A stretch of 64,000 nt of DNA from the NCBI GenBank assembly GCA_963807305.1, contig CAWEBN010000005.1, positions 620,001 to 684,000 on the forward strand. Direction: 5' to 3'. The notes under the pieces are model-generated. The model searched no databases, had not been told where the DNA came from, and saw only the letters and a list, made by a program, of their open reading frames with translations. This document shows, one piece after another, positions 15,705 to 25,611 of the stretch. Position numbers and translations under genes: made by a program. This DNA comes from JAOPZW01 sp963807305. GTDB lineage: Bacteria; Actinomycetota; Thermoleophilia; Solirubrobacterales; Solirubrobacteraceae. Each line of letters opens with the position of its first letter. Position 1 is the stretch's first letter.

Positions 15705-16678
15705 TGATCACCCTGCGCTTCGGCCCTGCCGCGCTGGCCCACGTGCGCTTCGCCATCTCGCCGCTGGTCGAGGTCGGGCGCAGCCGGCGACTGCTGGACG
15801 ACCCCGCGGCGGGCGCGCTGCACCTGCCGTGGCTGGTCGAGGCCCTCGAGCGGACCGCCGACCTCGACCTCTCGCTCCTGCGCGCCCTGGACCCGACCGG
15901 CGTCTACACGCCCGACTTCGTCTCGCCGCCGCCCGACACCCCGCTGGCCGAGCTCGAGGACGAGCTCGCCGTGGTGGCGGCGACGCCGCCCGAGCAGGCG
16001 CGGGCCGAGGTCGAGCGCAGCTATCGCCGCAAGCCCCCGCTGCCGGCCGTCCTCGAGCCCTTCGTCGCGGACCCGGCCGCGGGCCTGGCCGAGGTCGTCG
16101 CGCTGCTGCGCGTGTACTGGGAGCGCGCGCTGGCCCCGCATTGGCCGCGCCTGCGCGCGCTGCTCGAGGGCGACGTCCTGTATCGCGCGCGCCAGATGGC
16201 CGACGGCGGCGCCGAGCGCCTGTTCGCCGACGTCGACCCGACAGTCAGCTGGGCCGATGGCGTGCTGAGCATCGACAAGGGCAGCGTGGAGCAGGACGTC
16301 GACCTCCGCGATCGCGGCCTGCTCTTCGTCCCCAGCGCCTTCGCCTGGCCCAACGTGATGCTCGTGACCGACCCGCGCTGGCAGCCCACCCTCGTCTATC
16401 CCGCTCGGGGGGTGGGGACGCTCTGGGAGACCGACCGCCCGGCGGCGCCGGAGGCGCTCGGCGCGCTGCTCGGCAAGGTGCGCGCGGCCGTGCTGATGGC
16501 CCTCGACCGTCCGCGTTCCACGACCGACCTGGCGCGCGCGCTCGGCGTCTCCGCCGGCGGCGTCTCACAGCATCTGGGCATCCTGCGCGAGGCCGGGCTC
16601 GTCCACGGCCATCGCGTCGGGCGGGTGGTGCTCTACCTGCGCTCGCCCGCCGGCGACGGGCTGGTCGGCTCGGCCTAG
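15704..16678 (+). CDS. DUF5937 / ArsR-type winged-helix transcription regulator
   Basis: A protein of 324 aa. Residues 1-240 form the ligand-domain region seen in DUF5937 proteins (opening FGPAALAHVRFAISPLVEV, later DLRDRGLLFVPSAFAWPNVM). The end carries an ArsR-like winged helix (RSTTDLARALGVSAGGVSQHLGILREAGLV with VGRVVLYLRS). DNA binding at the C-terminus with a large N-terminal sensor is the usual order in this family. The start codon sits inside a TTTAG-N6-CTAAA palindrome, so autorepression is likely. It is divergent from the small ORF/VOC pair. Confidence 0.85.
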   Translation: MITLRFGPAALAHVRFAISPLVEVGRSRRLLDDPAAGALHLPWLVEALERTADLDLSLLRALDPTGVYTPDFVSPPPDTPLAELEDELAVVAATPPEQARAEVERSYRRKPPLPAVLEPFVADPAAGLAEVVALLRVYWERALAPHWPRLRALLEGDVLYRARQMADGGAERLFADVDPTVSWADGVLSIDKGSVEQDVDLRDRGLLFVPSAFAWPNVMLVTDPRWQPTLVYPARGVGTLWETDRPAAPEALGALLGKVRAAVLMALDRPRSTTDLARALGVSAGGVSQHLGILREAGLVHGHRVGRVVLYLRSPAGDGLVGSA

Positions 16679-17274
16679 CCGGGCAGGACGACGCCCTCGA
16701 GCCCGAGCAGCGTGACCTTGCGGTCGAGGCCGCCGGTGTAGCCGGTGAGGCGCCCGCTCGCGCCGATGACGCGGTGGCACGGCACGACGATCGGGATCGG
16801 GTTGGCGCCCAGCGCGCGGCCGGCGGCGCGCGAGGCCTTCGGGTTGCCGGCCTGGGCCGCCATCTCGCCGTAGGTCCTCACGCGGCCGAACGGGATCGCC
16901 GCCGTCGCCTTCAGGATGCGGCGCCCGAACGGGCTCGCGAGCGCCCAGTCGATCGGCAGGTCGAAGTCGCGCCGGCGCCCCTCGAAGTACTCGTCGAGCT
17001 CGCGGCGCACGTCGTCCAGGCGCGCGGGCGCCTCGAGGATGCGCGGCGAGAGGCGGGCCGCGACCCAGTCGAGGGCGCCGTCGGGGCCGCCGAACCGGTC
17101 GGCGTAGGAGAGCGCGGCGAGGCCGCGGGCCGTGCCGGCGGCAACCAGCGTGCCGATGGGCGAGTCGACGAGCGCGTAGTGCACGTCGGCGGGGGCGGTG
17201 GCGGCGAAGCGCGCCGCCGCGTCAGCGGCGTCGGCCGGGTCGAACGTGGGCGGGGCGAGGCGGTCCTCGGTCAT
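16675..17274 (-). CDS. ogt: Methylated-DNA--[protein]-cysteine S-methyltransferase
   Basis: A protein of 199 aa that moves the methyl group from O6-methylguanine onto its own cysteine. The active site IVVPCHRVIG is intact, followed by LTGYTGGLDRKVTLLGLEG. The DNA-binding helix-wing is AIPFGRVRTYGEMAAQAG. An N-terminal domain of about 100 residues (DVHYALVDSPIGTLVAAGTARG) is present, as in full-length Ogt. The ATG at 17274 overlaps the stop of the ECF sigma gene (ATGA), so sigma and repair protein are coupled. The longer frame upstream only shadows the sigma gene. Confidence 0.93.
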   Translation of the reverse strand: MTEDRLAPPTFDPADAADAAARFAATAPADVHYALVDSPIGTLVAAGTARGLAALSYADRFGGPDGALDWVAARLSPRILEAPARLDDVRRELDEYFEGRRRDFDLPIDWALASPFGRRILKATAAIPFGRVRTYGEMAAQAGNPKASRAAGRALGANPIPIVVPCHRVIGASGRLTGYTGGLDRKVTLLGLEGVVLPG

Positions 17275-17741
17275 GTCATCTCCTGTCGCAGCTTGCGCAG
17301 CCCCTCGAAGGCGTTGCGGCGCGCGGCCTCCTCCGAGACGCCCAAGGCCGCCGCGACCTCGCGGTGGCTGAGGTCCCCGGCGAAGCGCAGCAGCACCGCG
17401 CCGCGCTGCTTGGGCGGCAGCGCGTCGACGCGTGCCCACACGCCGTCGTCGCGGGGCTCGGGGTCCGGCGGCGCCGCCACGTCGGGCAGGTCGTCGCCGA
17501 CGGGCAGCGCGCGGCGCTTGCGCGCGCGGAAGTGGTCGAGCGCCTTGCGGTGCGCGATGGTCAGCACCCAGGCCCGCGGGTTGTCGGGACGCATCCTGGG
17601 ATAGGCGCGCATCGCGGACAGGAACGTCTCCTGGAAGCAGTCGTCGGCCGCATCGCGGCCCACGGCGGCGACCAGGAAGCGCCAGACGTCCTCGCGATGG
17701 GCGTCGAGGAAGCGCTGGAACGGCGGTTGGGACACGGCCAT
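17271..17741 (-). CDS. ECF sigma factor coupled to ogt
   Basis: A protein of 156 aa. Region 2 shows FQRFLDAHREDVWRFLVAAVGRDAADDCFQETFLSAMRAYP and NPRAWVLTIAHRKALDHFR. Region 4 shows LPPKQRGAVLLRFAGDLSHREVAAALGVSEEAARRNAFEGLRKLR. The start MAVSQPPF at 17741 fits the family length; the frame continues upstream only by chance. The stop overlaps the ogt start. The arrangement suggests that the sigma factor and DNA alkylation repair are made together; whether the sigma senses alkylation is inference. The upstream dehydrogenase gene ends 43 bp before it on the same strand. Confidence 0.85.
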   Translation of the reverse strand: MAVSQPPFQRFLDAHREDVWRFLVAAVGRDAADDCFQETFLSAMRAYPRMRPDNPRAWVLTIAHRKALDHFRARKRRALPVGDDLPDVAAPPDPEPRDDGVWARVDALPPKQRGAVLLRFAGDLSHREVAAALGVSEEAARRNAFEGLRKLRQEMT

Positions 17742-17784
17742 TGAACGTCTCAGCCGCCGGATTCGTGAGACGGGGCGCCCGCGC

Positions 17785-19292
17785 TCACGTGGCCAGCCTG
17801 CGCAGCAGCGGCGCTGCGCGATAGCGCTCCTCGCCGAGCTCGATGCGCAGGGCGTCGAGCACGGCGAGGACGTGTTCGGCGCCGATCGTCTCGCACCAGG
17901 CGAAGGGCCCGCGCGGATGGTTGAGGCCGAGCACCATCCCGACGTCGACGTCCTCGCGCGAGCCGACGCCCTCGCCGACGGCGAAGCACGCCTCGTTGAC
18001 GAGCTGGGCCACGATGCGCCCGAGGACGAGGCCCGGTGCGTCGGCGACCCACACGGTGCCCAGACCCAGTGCGGCGAAGAGCTCCTCGATGCGCTCCGCG
18101 GCCGGCGCAGCGGTGCCCGGCCCGCGCGTGAGCTCGACGAGCGGCGCGTCCTCGAGCGGGGGCAGCACGTGGAAGCCCACGGCCCCGCCGCCGCCGTCGA
18201 GGGCATGCAGCGAGCCGTCGGCGCACAGCAGCGCGACCGGGCCGCCCTGGAGCGGCGGCCCCTCCGGATCGGCGCCGGCGTCGATCAGCAGCCACGGGAC
18301 CTCGCCCCCGGCGTCGTCCTGGCTTCGCGCGTCGAATCCGGCCCGCGCGGCCAGCGCGCGCAGCTCGTAGGCGACGGCGACCTCGCCGGCCAGCACCACG
18401 AGCCGATCCTCTCCGCCGCCGGGCGCCGGCGGGGCCGGGTCCTCGGCGCTCGGGCGCGGGTACTCGTACCAGCCGCGCCCGCTCTTGCGCCCGAGGCGAC
18501 CGGCCGCCACCATCCGCGCGCTCAGCGGCGACGGGCGCCAGCGCGGCTCGCCGAAGCTGAGCTCGTGGAAGGAGAGCGAGACCTCGTAGCCGACGTCGAT
18601 CCCCACGAGGTCCTGCAGCTCGAACGGGCCCATGCGAAAGCCGGCGCGCGCGCGATGGCGTCGATGGTCTCGACGCCGGCCACGCGCTCCTGCAGGAGCT
18701 TGAGCGCCTCGAGGCCGAAGGGCCGGTTGCAGCGGTTGACCAGGAACCCGGGCCCGTCGGTGGCGTCGATGACCTCCTTGCCCATCGCCCGCCCGGTCGC
18801 GCGCGCGACCTCGAGCGCCTCGGGCGAGGAGTCGATGCCGGCGATGACCTCGACGAGGCGCATGACGGGCGCGGGGTTGAAGAAGTGCATGCCGACCACG
18901 CGCCCGGGGTCGGCCGCCGCACTGGCGATCGCGGTGATGGGGATCGACGAGGTGTTGGAGGCGAGCACGGCGCTTGGGGCGATCTCGCTGAGGGCCGCGA
19001 ACAGCTCGCGCTTGAGCTCCAGGCGCTCGGGCGCCGCCTCGATGACGAGCCCGGCCTGCTCCAGGCCGCCCAGCTCGGCGACGGCGGTGACCTCGCCCGG
19101 CTCGCGTTCCAGGCGGCCCTTCTCCCGCCAGCGCTCGAGGCCGCCGGCGATCTGGTCCAGGCCGCGCTCGCGCGCGTCGGCCACGGGGTCGCACAGCAGC
19201 GTGCGCGCGCCCGCCGCGGCGGCGAGCTGCGCGATCCCGGCGCCCATGGTCCCGGCGCCGACGACGCCGATGACCTCTGGCATCTCGCTCAC
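17785..19292 (-). pseudogene. 3-hydroxyacyl-CoA dehydrogenase (PaaH/PaaC-like), single frameshift
   Basis: Two frames together encode a full ~500-aa enzyme. The first frame has the NAD site IGVVGAGTMGAGIAQLAAAAG, the catalytic region NTSSIPITAIA and FFNPAPVMRLVEV, and runs to ETIDAIAR near 18665. The second frame continues with GFRMGPFELQDLVGIDVG, an inserted Rossmann-like segment, and a second C-terminal 3HCDH domain (VNEACFAVGEGVGSREDVDVGM). This double-domain layout is that of 3-hydroxyadipyl-CoA dehydrogenases of phenylacetate breakdown. One base is missing within a GCGCGCGCGC run at about 18650-18660, so a sequencing error is more likely than decay. A TAGCTT element lies 8 nt before the GTG start. 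Confidence 0.85.
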
Positions 19293-19300
19293 GTGGCAGG

Positions 19301-19306
19301 AAGCTA
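19301..19306 (-). promoter_or_regulatory. -10-like TAGCTT for the hydroxyacyl-CoA dehydrogenase gene
   Basis: On the minus strand TAGCTT ends 8 nt before the GTG at 19292 and lies directly behind the stop of the upstream DUF4097 gene. Confidence 0.45.
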
Positions 19307-19307
19307 A

Positions 19308-20075
19308 CTAACCGTCGCGCTCCAGGTGCACGTCGCCGGTATCCGTGTGCGCGCGCAGCTTGCGCGGCGAGGCGTCGTCGCGGCGCACGTCGACGTTCTC
19401 GTCGCCCGTGCCCGTCTGCGCGTCGACGGCATAGGTCAGGTCGGGCACGCTGATGTGGATGTCACCGGTGTCGGCCTGGGCTTGGACCGACCCCGCCCGG
19501 CTGGTCTGCACGTTGATGTCGCCCGTGCTCGTGTGTGCGACGACGTCCGGCGACGGCCCCTCGACGTGCACGTCACCGGTCTGCGAGCTGAGCCGCAGCG
19601 GCCCGCTGACCCCGATGGCGCGCAGGTCGCCGGTACCCGCCCGCAGCTCGGCGTCGCCCTGCAGGTTCTCGGCCCGCAGATCGCCCGTACCGGTGACCAC
19701 CCGCACGCTGGTCGCCCGCGGCACCTCGAGGATCGAGTCCACGCCGCAGTCGTCGTCGACGAGCCAGGAGCCGTCGCAGTGGTCCTTGAGGCGCAGGTCT
19801 GCGGCGTCGCCGCTCACCCTGACGTGGCCGCCGCCCCAGATCGAGCGCTTCTCCTTCGTGGTCAGGCGCACATCGGTGCGGTCCGCCGCGACGATCCGAA
19901 CGTCCCCGGTCCCGGTATGGACCACGATCGTCGGCGCGGCGGCCAGCGTGCGCGTCTGCGTGTCAGTGCGCTCGGTGAGCAGGCCGACCGCCTTCGTGGC
20001 GCCGAAGGCGAAGAGCAGCGCCGCCGCGACGATGAGCACGACCAACACGGGGCGCGAGATCCCGGGGACGTCCAT
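19308..20075 (-). CDS. DUF4097-type beta-strand repeat protein with one membrane anchor
   Basis: A protein of 255 aa. An N-terminal membrane helix (VLVVLIVAAALLFAFGATKAV) is followed by an outer or periplasm-facing repeat domain with regularly spaced TGDV/TGDL/TGDI units (VHTGTGDVRIVA, VVTGTGDLRAENL, AHTSTGDINVQT), the parallel beta-helix signature of the DUF4097/LiaG-like family. These are often partners in envelope-stress sensing, but no partner gene is adjacent. The ATG at 20075 is chosen because TACCGT ends 7 nt before it; ATGs at 20081 and further up are less supported. Confidence 0.8.
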   Translation of the reverse strand: MDVPGISRPVLVVLIVAAALLFAFGATKAVGLLTERTDTQTRTLAAAPTIVVHTGTGDVRIVAADRTDVRLTTKEKRSIWGGGHVRVSGDAADLRLKDHCDGSWLVDDDCGVDSILEVPRATSVRVVTGTGDLRAENLQGDAELRAGTGDLRAIGVSGPLRLSSQTGDVHVEGPSPDVVAHTSTGDINVQTSRAGSVQAQADTGDIHISVPDLTYAVDAQTGTGDENVDVRRDDASPRKLRAHTDTGDVHLERDG

Positions 20076-20082
20076 GGCCATG

Positions 20083-20088
20083 ACGGTA
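20083..20088 (-). promoter_or_regulatory. -10-like TACCGT for the DUF4097 gene
   Basis: On the minus strand TACCGT ends 7 nt before the ATG at 20075, fixing that start over the in-frame ATG at 20081. Confidence 0.45.
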
Positions 20089-20116
20089 GGCGCGCCCACG
20101 GCCGCGCGCCAACCCG

Positions 20117-20138
20117 CCACCCGGCGAGTGCCGGGTGG
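20117..20138 (-). terminator. Hairpin terminator behind the acyl-CoA dehydrogenase gene
   Basis: CCACCCGGC-GAGT-GCCGGGTGG is a perfect 9-bp stem with a 4-nt loop, extended by AACC/GGTT outside. It begins about 18 bp beyond the stop at 20157 on the minus strand. No U-run follows, as is common in high-GC actinobacteria. Confidence 0.5.
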
Positions 20139-20156
20139 GGTTGTCCCCACTGTCGC

Positions 20157-21320
20157 CTAGGACGGGATCAGCGCGTTGATGCCGGTCGCCGCCCGGCCGA
20201 TGATGAGCTTCTGGATCTGCGAGGTGCCCTCGTAGAGGGTGGTCACCCGCGCATCGCGGTAGAAGCGCTCGACCGGGTGGTCGTCGACGTAGCCGGCGCC
20301 GCCGTGGACCTGGATGGCGCGATCGGCGCACCAGCACGCGGCCTCGGTGGCGAAGTACTTCGCGATCGAGGTCTCGGTCGTAGAGGGCTTGCCCGCGTCC
20401 TTCAGCGCGCCGGCGCGGTAGACGAGCATCCGCGCCGCGTCGGTGCGGACCACCATGTCGGCGATCATCTCCTGCACGAGCTGGAAGGAGGCGATCGGGC
20501 GCTGGAAGGCGTGGCGCTCCTTGGCGTACTTGACCGACTCCTCGACCGAGGCTTGGCAGATGCCGACGCAGCCGGCGGCCACCGAGTAGCGCCCGGAGTC
20601 CAGCGCGCTCATCGCCACCTTGAAGCCGTCGCCGACCTGGCCGAGCATCGAGTCGGGGCCGGCGACGATGTCGTCCAGCCCGATCTGGGCGGTGTCCGAC
20701 GCCCACAGGCCCATCTTGCCTTTGATCTCGGTGGGGTGGTAGCCGGGCTGGTCGGTCTCGACCAGGAAGCAGGCAAGGCCTTTGTGCCGGAGCTCGGGAT
20801 CGGTCTGGGCGAAGACGAGCGCGAGCTTGGCGTGGTTGCCCAGCGAGATCCACATCTTCGAGCCGTTGAGCTTCCACGAACCGTCGTCCTGCTGGACGGC
20901 GCGCGTCTTCTGGTTGGCGGCGTCCGAGCCGGTGTCGGGCTCGGTCAGGCCGAAGCAGCCCAGCCATTCGCCCGTGCACAGCTGGGGCAGGTAGCGCTGC
21001 TTCTGCTCCTCGGTGCCCCACTTGAGGATCGTCGAGCACACGAGCGAGGTCTGCACCGAGATCACCGTGCGCATGGCGGAGCAGCCGCGCCCGATCTCCT
21101 CGCAGACGATCGCGTAGGTCAGGTAGTCCAGCCCGGCCCCGCCGTACTCGCGGGGCACGATCGCGCCCAGGTAGCCCTGGTCGGCGATCTTGCGCACGAG
21201 GTCGAGGTCGAAGTGGTGGTTGCGCGAGTTCTCCCCCGCCCGAGGGACGACTTCCTTGTCGGCGAACTCGCGCGCCGTCTGCTTGATGAGCGCCTGCTCG
21301 TCGGTGAGGTCGAAGTTCAC
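20157..21320 (-). CDS. Acyl-CoA dehydrogenase
   Basis: A 387-aa flavoenzyme of fatty-acid or branched-acid beta-oxidation. FAD/substrate signatures include GCFGLTEPDTGSDAANQKT near residue 120 and the catalytic Glu in TTLYEGTSQIQKLIIGR near the C-terminus. The start at GTG 21320 gives the family-typical opening MNFDLTDEQALIKQ. TAGCCT ends 7 nt before it, so the 16 extra codons up to ATG 21368 are rejected. A hairpin closes the transcript. The electron-transfer flavoprotein genes are not in this window. Confidence 0.93.
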   Translation of the reverse strand: MNFDLTDEQALIKQTAREFADKEVVPRAGENSRNHHFDLDLVRKIADQGYLGAIVPREYGGAGLDYLTYAIVCEEIGRGCSAMRTVISVQTSLVCSTILKWGTEEQKQRYLPQLCTGEWLGCFGLTEPDTGSDAANQKTRAVQQDDGSWKLNGSKMWISLGNHAKLALVFAQTDPELRHKGLACFLVETDQPGYHPTEIKGKMGLWASDTAQIGLDDIVAGPDSMLGQVGDGFKVAMSALDSGRYSVAAGCVGICQASVEESVKYAKERHAFQRPIASFQLVQEMIADMVVRTDAARMLVYRAGALKDAGKPSTTETSIAKYFATEAACWCADRAIQVHGGAGYVDDHPVERFYRDARVTTLYEGTSQIQKLIIGRAATGINALIPS

Positions 21321-21327
21321 CGACCGC

Positions 21328-21333
21328 AGGCTA
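21328..21333 (-). promoter_or_regulatory. -10-like TAGCCT for the acyl-CoA dehydrogenase gene
   Basis: On the minus strand TAGCCT ends 7 nt before the GTG at 21320, where the protein alignment also wants the start. Confidence 0.55.
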
Positions 21334-21382
21334 GTGGCTCGAAACCGTGGACCGCTTCGCCCCGGCATGAGAGAGTCACGCC

Positions 21383-21805
21383 ATGGCTGTCAGCATCGAT
21401 GACCTCCGCGAGGTCCATCTCCTGCGCGGGCTGAAGGACTCCGACCTCACGAGCCTCGCCGCCGATCTCGCCGAGCGCCGCGTTGCGGCGGGCGACCCGA
21501 TCGTCGGCGAGGGGACCGGCGGCGTCGCCTTCTTCTTCATCCTCGAGGGCGAGACGAGCGTCACCGTGGGCGGCGAGGAGGTCGCGACGCTCGGGCGCGG
21601 CGAGTACCTCGGCGAGCTGGCCCTGCTCGATCCCGAGGGACCGCGCAGCGCCACCGTCACCGCCAGGACCGACGTCGTGCTGGCGGCGATGTCGACGTGG
21701 CAGTTCCGCCCGTTCGTCCTCGCCCACCCCGAGGTGGCGTGGACGCTGCTGCAGCGCCTGGCCCGGCGCCTGCGCGATGCGCAGACCCCGCCGGTCAGCG
21801 CCTGA
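21383..21805 (+). CDS. Cyclic nucleotide-binding domain protein
   Basis: A 140-aa single-domain protein with the cNMP beta-roll: LLRGLKDSDLTSLAADLAERRVAAGDPIVGEG, FFFILEGETSVTVGGEEVATLGRGEYLGELALLDPEGPRSATVTA. The phosphate-binding cassette GEYLGELALLDPEGPRSA resembles the cyclic-nucleotide site. There is no helix-turn-helix, so it is not a Crp-type regulator on its own and may be a sensor subunit. It is followed after 6 bp by a small membrane protein and then a Rossmann-like protein in overlapping arrangement, suggesting a three-gene unit. Confidence 0.85.
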   Translation: MAVSIDDLREVHLLRGLKDSDLTSLAADLAERRVAAGDPIVGEGTGGVAFFFILEGETSVTVGGEEVATLGRGEYLGELALLDPEGPRSATVTARTDVVLAAMSTWQFRPFVLAHPEVAWTLLQRLARRLRDAQTPPVSA

Positions 21806-21811
21806 GGCCGC

Positions 21812-22108
21812 GTGGATCCCTTCGCCGCGATCATGCTGGGCGGCGTCGTGCTGCTGCTCGTGGCGCTGCTCCTGCTCGGGCGCTTCTATCCGGGCTCGGG
21901 GGCCCAGCAGCTCGATTGGCGCCCGACGCGCTCGCCCGAGATCGAGGTCCAGAACGAGATCGACGACATGGATCAGATGCGCGAGGCGGTCAACCGCCGC
22001 CGGCGCGCCCGCGGCGAGGCCGAGCTGACCGAGGAGGACCTGCACGAGCGGGTGGCGGAGGACCACGCCGAGACGCTGCGCCTGCGCCGGCGCGAGCGCC
22101 CGTCGTGA
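21812..22108 (+). CDS. Small membrane protein with charged C-terminus
   Basis: A protein of 98 aa (GTG start) with one N-terminal membrane helix (AAIMLGGVVLLLVALLLLG) then a cytoplasmic region rich in Glu, Asp and Arg (MDQMREAVNRRRRARGEAELTEED) likely to be helical. No known domain. It sits 6 bp after the cNMP-binding gene and overlaps the next gene by GTGA, so it is likely co-translated with its neighbours. Function is unknown. Confidence 0.7.
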   Translation: MDPFAAIMLGGVVLLLVALLLLGRFYPGSGAQQLDWRPTRSPEIEVQNEIDDMDQMREAVNRRRRARGEAELTEEDLHERVAEDHAETLRLRRRERPS

Positions 22109-22614
22109 GGGCGCTCATGGTCGGCGGCGGCTGCCGCGGCCTGGCGCTGGCGCGCACCCTGGTGGCCGAGGGTCACGCGGTGCGCGCGGTGACGCGCTCG
22201 CCCAAGCGCCGCGCCGAGATCGAGGGGGCCGGCTGCGAGTGCTGGATCGGCGACCCCGACCGCATCGGCTCCCTGCGCTACGCGCTGGACAACGTGACCG
22301 TCCTGCTGTGGCTGCTCGGGACCGCGACGGGCCCGAACGTCGAGGCGCTGCACGGGCCGCGGCTGCGGATGATGCTCGACAAGACGACCGACACCACGGT
22401 GCGCGCCGTGCTCTACGAGGCCGCCGGCACCGTCGCGCCCGCGGCGCTCGAGGCGGGCGCCGCCGAGCTCGCGCTGGCCCAGACCCTCAACGAGATCCCC
22501 GGCGCGGTCCTGGAGGCCGACCCGCGCGACGTCGACGCCTGGGTGGCCGGTGCCCGCGACGCCATCGAGCACCTCCTGAGCGTCGACCGCGGGTCGGCCG
22601 GACGCGCTCGCTGA
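22105..22614 (+). CDS. Rossmann-fold NAD(P)-binding-like protein
   Basis: A protein of 169 aa opening with RALMVGGGCRGLALARTLVAEGHAVRAVTRS, a glycine-rich dinucleotide fold resembling NAD(P)H-binding/epimerase-type N-termini, then LRYALDNVTVLLWLLGTATG. It is about half the length of full epimerases, so catalytic ability is doubtful. The GTG at 22105 overlaps the previous stop (GTGA). It converges on the Nudix gene with one base between stops. Confidence 0.7.
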   Translation: MRALMVGGGCRGLALARTLVAEGHAVRAVTRSPKRRAEIEGAGCECWIGDPDRIGSLRYALDNVTVLLWLLGTATGPNVEALHGPRLRMMLDKTTDTTVRAVLYEAAGTVAPAALEAGAAELALAQTLNEIPGAVLEADPRDVDAWVAGARDAIEHLLSVDRGSAGRAR

Positions 22615-22615
22615 C

Positions 22616-23209
22616 TCAGGCGAGGTCGTCCGGGAGCCGGTCGAGCAGGTCGCCGACCATCCGGGCCGTCGCGCCCCAGATGACGTCCTCGCCGACGACG
22701 TAGACGTCGGTGCGGAAGGGGACGCCGCGGCGCAGCAGGCGCCGGCGCTCGTAGCCGGCGCGCAGCGCGCGCAGCGGCACCTCCATCACCTCCGCGACCT
22801 CGTTGGCCGAGGGCCGCCACTCATGACCGGGCTCGATGAGCCCGACGAAGGGATAGACCGCATAGTTGGTGGCGATGGTCGGCGTCGGCTGCAGGGCGCC
22901 GACCAGCTCGACCGCGCGCGCGGGCAGCCCGATCTCCTCCTCGGCCTCGCGCAGGGCGGTCAGCCGCAGATCGGTCTCGTCGTCGTCCTGGCGCCCGCCG
23001 GGGAACGAGATCTCGCCGGGATGGCGGCGCAGGTCCTCGCGCCGGCGCGTGAAGACGGCGTGCAGCTCGCCCCCGGAGACGTAGAGCGGCACGAGCACGG
23101 CGGCATCGATCCGGCCGTGGACGTCGAGCGAGGCGGCCTCCCCGGCGTCGAGGAGGACCGAGCGCAGCGCCCGCGCCAGCTCAGTGCGCGAGAGAGACGC
23201 GCTCGACAC
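22616..23209 (-). CDS. Nudix hydrolase, CoA pyrophosphatase-like (NudL family)
   Basis: A protein of 197 aa. The Nudix box reads FPGGRQDDDETDLRLTALREAEEEIGL (close to GX5EX7REUXEEXGU). The preceding HAVFTRRREDLRRHPGEISFPGG is the signature of the CoA-pyrophosphatase branch, which cleaves CoA to phosphopantetheine and 3',5'-ADP. The N-terminal half has the usual VLVPLY strand. The start overlaps the end of the OsmC gene on the same strand by about 29 bp, so the pair is likely one transcript. Confidence 0.88.
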   Translation of the reverse strand: MSSASLSRTELARALRSVLLDAGEAASLDVHGRIDAAVLVPLYVSGGELHAVFTRRREDLRRHPGEISFPGGRQDDDETDLRLTALREAEEEIGLPARAVELVGALQPTPTIATNYAVYPFVGLIEPGHEWRPSANEVAEVMEVPLRALRAGYERRRLLRRGVPFRTDVYVVGEDVIWGATARMVGDLLDRLPDDLA

Positions 23210-23585
23210 GCTCGTCGAACATGACCTCGCCGTCGAGCGTGCGGTGCACGGGGCACTTGGCGGCGATGACGCGCAGGCGCTCGACCTGCTCGTCCGACAG
23301 CGAGTCCGGGAGGCGCACGACGATCCCGAACCGGGTCGGGCAGCCGCGCTCGGCGGGCGTGTAGTCGCACGCGACCTCGACGCCCCCGATGTCCCAGCCC
23401 TTGCGCGTCGCGTACATCTCCATCGTGACCGCGGTGCACGACGCGAGGCTCGCGGCCAGCAGCTCCTGTGGACTGGGGCCGGCGTCGCTGCCGCCCGTCT
23501 CCGTGGGCTCGTCGATGCTCAGGTCGTGACTGCGCACCCGCACCACGTGCCGGTATCCGCTGTCTCGAGTGGCGGTGGCTTTCAT
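23181..23585 (-). CDS. OsmC family protein
   Basis: A 134-aa peroxide-reducing protein of the OsmC/Ohr fold. The two cysteines are in LAASLASCTAVTMEMYA and AAKCPVHRTL, spaced as in OsmC-like thiol peroxidases that reduce organic hydroperoxides. Opposite the second, PVHRTLDGEV matches the YhfA/OsmC-like branch. The ATG at 23585 has GGAGA 9 nt upstream; a GTG three codons further up is an alternative. The Nudix gene follows with overlap. Confidence 0.88.
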   Translation of the reverse strand: MKATATRDSGYRHVVRVRSHDLSIDEPTETGGSDAGPSPQELLAASLASCTAVTMEMYATRKGWDIGGVEVACDYTPAERGCPTRFGIVVRLPDSLSDEQVERLRVIAAKCPVHRTLDGEVMFDERVERVSLAH

Positions 23586-23608
23586 GCTGTTCACTCTCCT
23601 GCTCCTCG

Positions 23609-24862
<1,254 letters not shown>

Positions 24863-24905
24863 GGGCGGCCCGCGACCCTAGCAGCGGCCCCCGGCCGTCC
24901 TGTGA

Positions 24906-25499
24906 TCAGCTCTTGAGCCGGCGCCCGAAGTCGGTCACGTACGTGCCGCCGAGCTCGCCGGGCTCGAGCGCGACCGGTGCGCCCGGGGCCACGCCGACGC
25001 CGACGTCGGCGAAGTGGCGGTCCAGCAGGTTGGCGCGATGATCGGCCGACTGCATCCAGGCGCGGACCATCGCACGCGGCGTGGCCAGCGTCCCGCTGCC
25101 CCACGCGAGGTTCTCGGCCACCGACCACGAGGTCACGTCGCGCAGGTAGGTCGTCGCCTTGATGCGCGCGAGCATCGTCGACCCGCCCGGTGAGGTGTGG
25201 TCGAAGAACTGCCCGCGGACCATCTGGCGCGCGTAGGTCGAGGCCACGCGGCTCAGCAGCGGCTCGGCCTGCAGGCGCCCGAGCCCGCGGGCCGTGCGCT
25301 CGGCGTTCATGAGGCACAGCGTCGCCTGACGGAGGTCGTCGGCCGTCGCCTGGCCGGGCATCGCGTCGGCGGTCGCGCAGCGATCGCCGGCCGCACGCGC
25401 CCGGGCGCCCGCGCCGCTGTCGGCCAGGGCCGCGGCCGGCGCCGCGAGGGCCGCGAACGCGAGCACGGCAACGACGCTGTGGCGAGAGCGAGCGAACAT
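24906..25499 (-). CDS. Secreted CAP/SCP-domain protein
   Basis: A protein of 197 aa. An Arg/Ser-rich start is followed by a signal peptide (SVVAVLAFAALAAPAAALA). The CAP domain begins about residue 65: CLMNAERTARGLGRLQAEPLLSRVASTYARQMVRGQFFDHTSPGG, then TSWSVAENLAWGSG and AWMQSADHRANLLDRHFADVGVGV, with the His/Glu cleft residues in place. This is the YkwD-like bacterial form, of unknown biochemical activity. The ATG at 25499 is chosen over one 63 nt upstream because it begins a normal signal peptide. Confidence 0.85.
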   Translation of the reverse strand: MFARSRHSVVAVLAFAALAAPAAALADSGAGARARAAGDRCATADAMPGQATADDLRQATLCLMNAERTARGLGRLQAEPLLSRVASTYARQMVRGQFFDHTSPGGSTMLARIKATTYLRDVTSWSVAENLAWGSGTLATPRAMVRAWMQSADHRANLLDRHFADVGVGVAPGAPVALEPGELGGTYVTDFGRRLKS

Positions 25500-25611
25500 G
25501 GACCCCAAGGCCCCCCTCGGTCGCAAGCCCCCTGGACTTGAGTCCCGCAGCGCCGCTCCCAACGCCTATTCGATGTCGCCGGTCCTCCGCCTCGCCATAC
25601 TTCCCCTCAGT

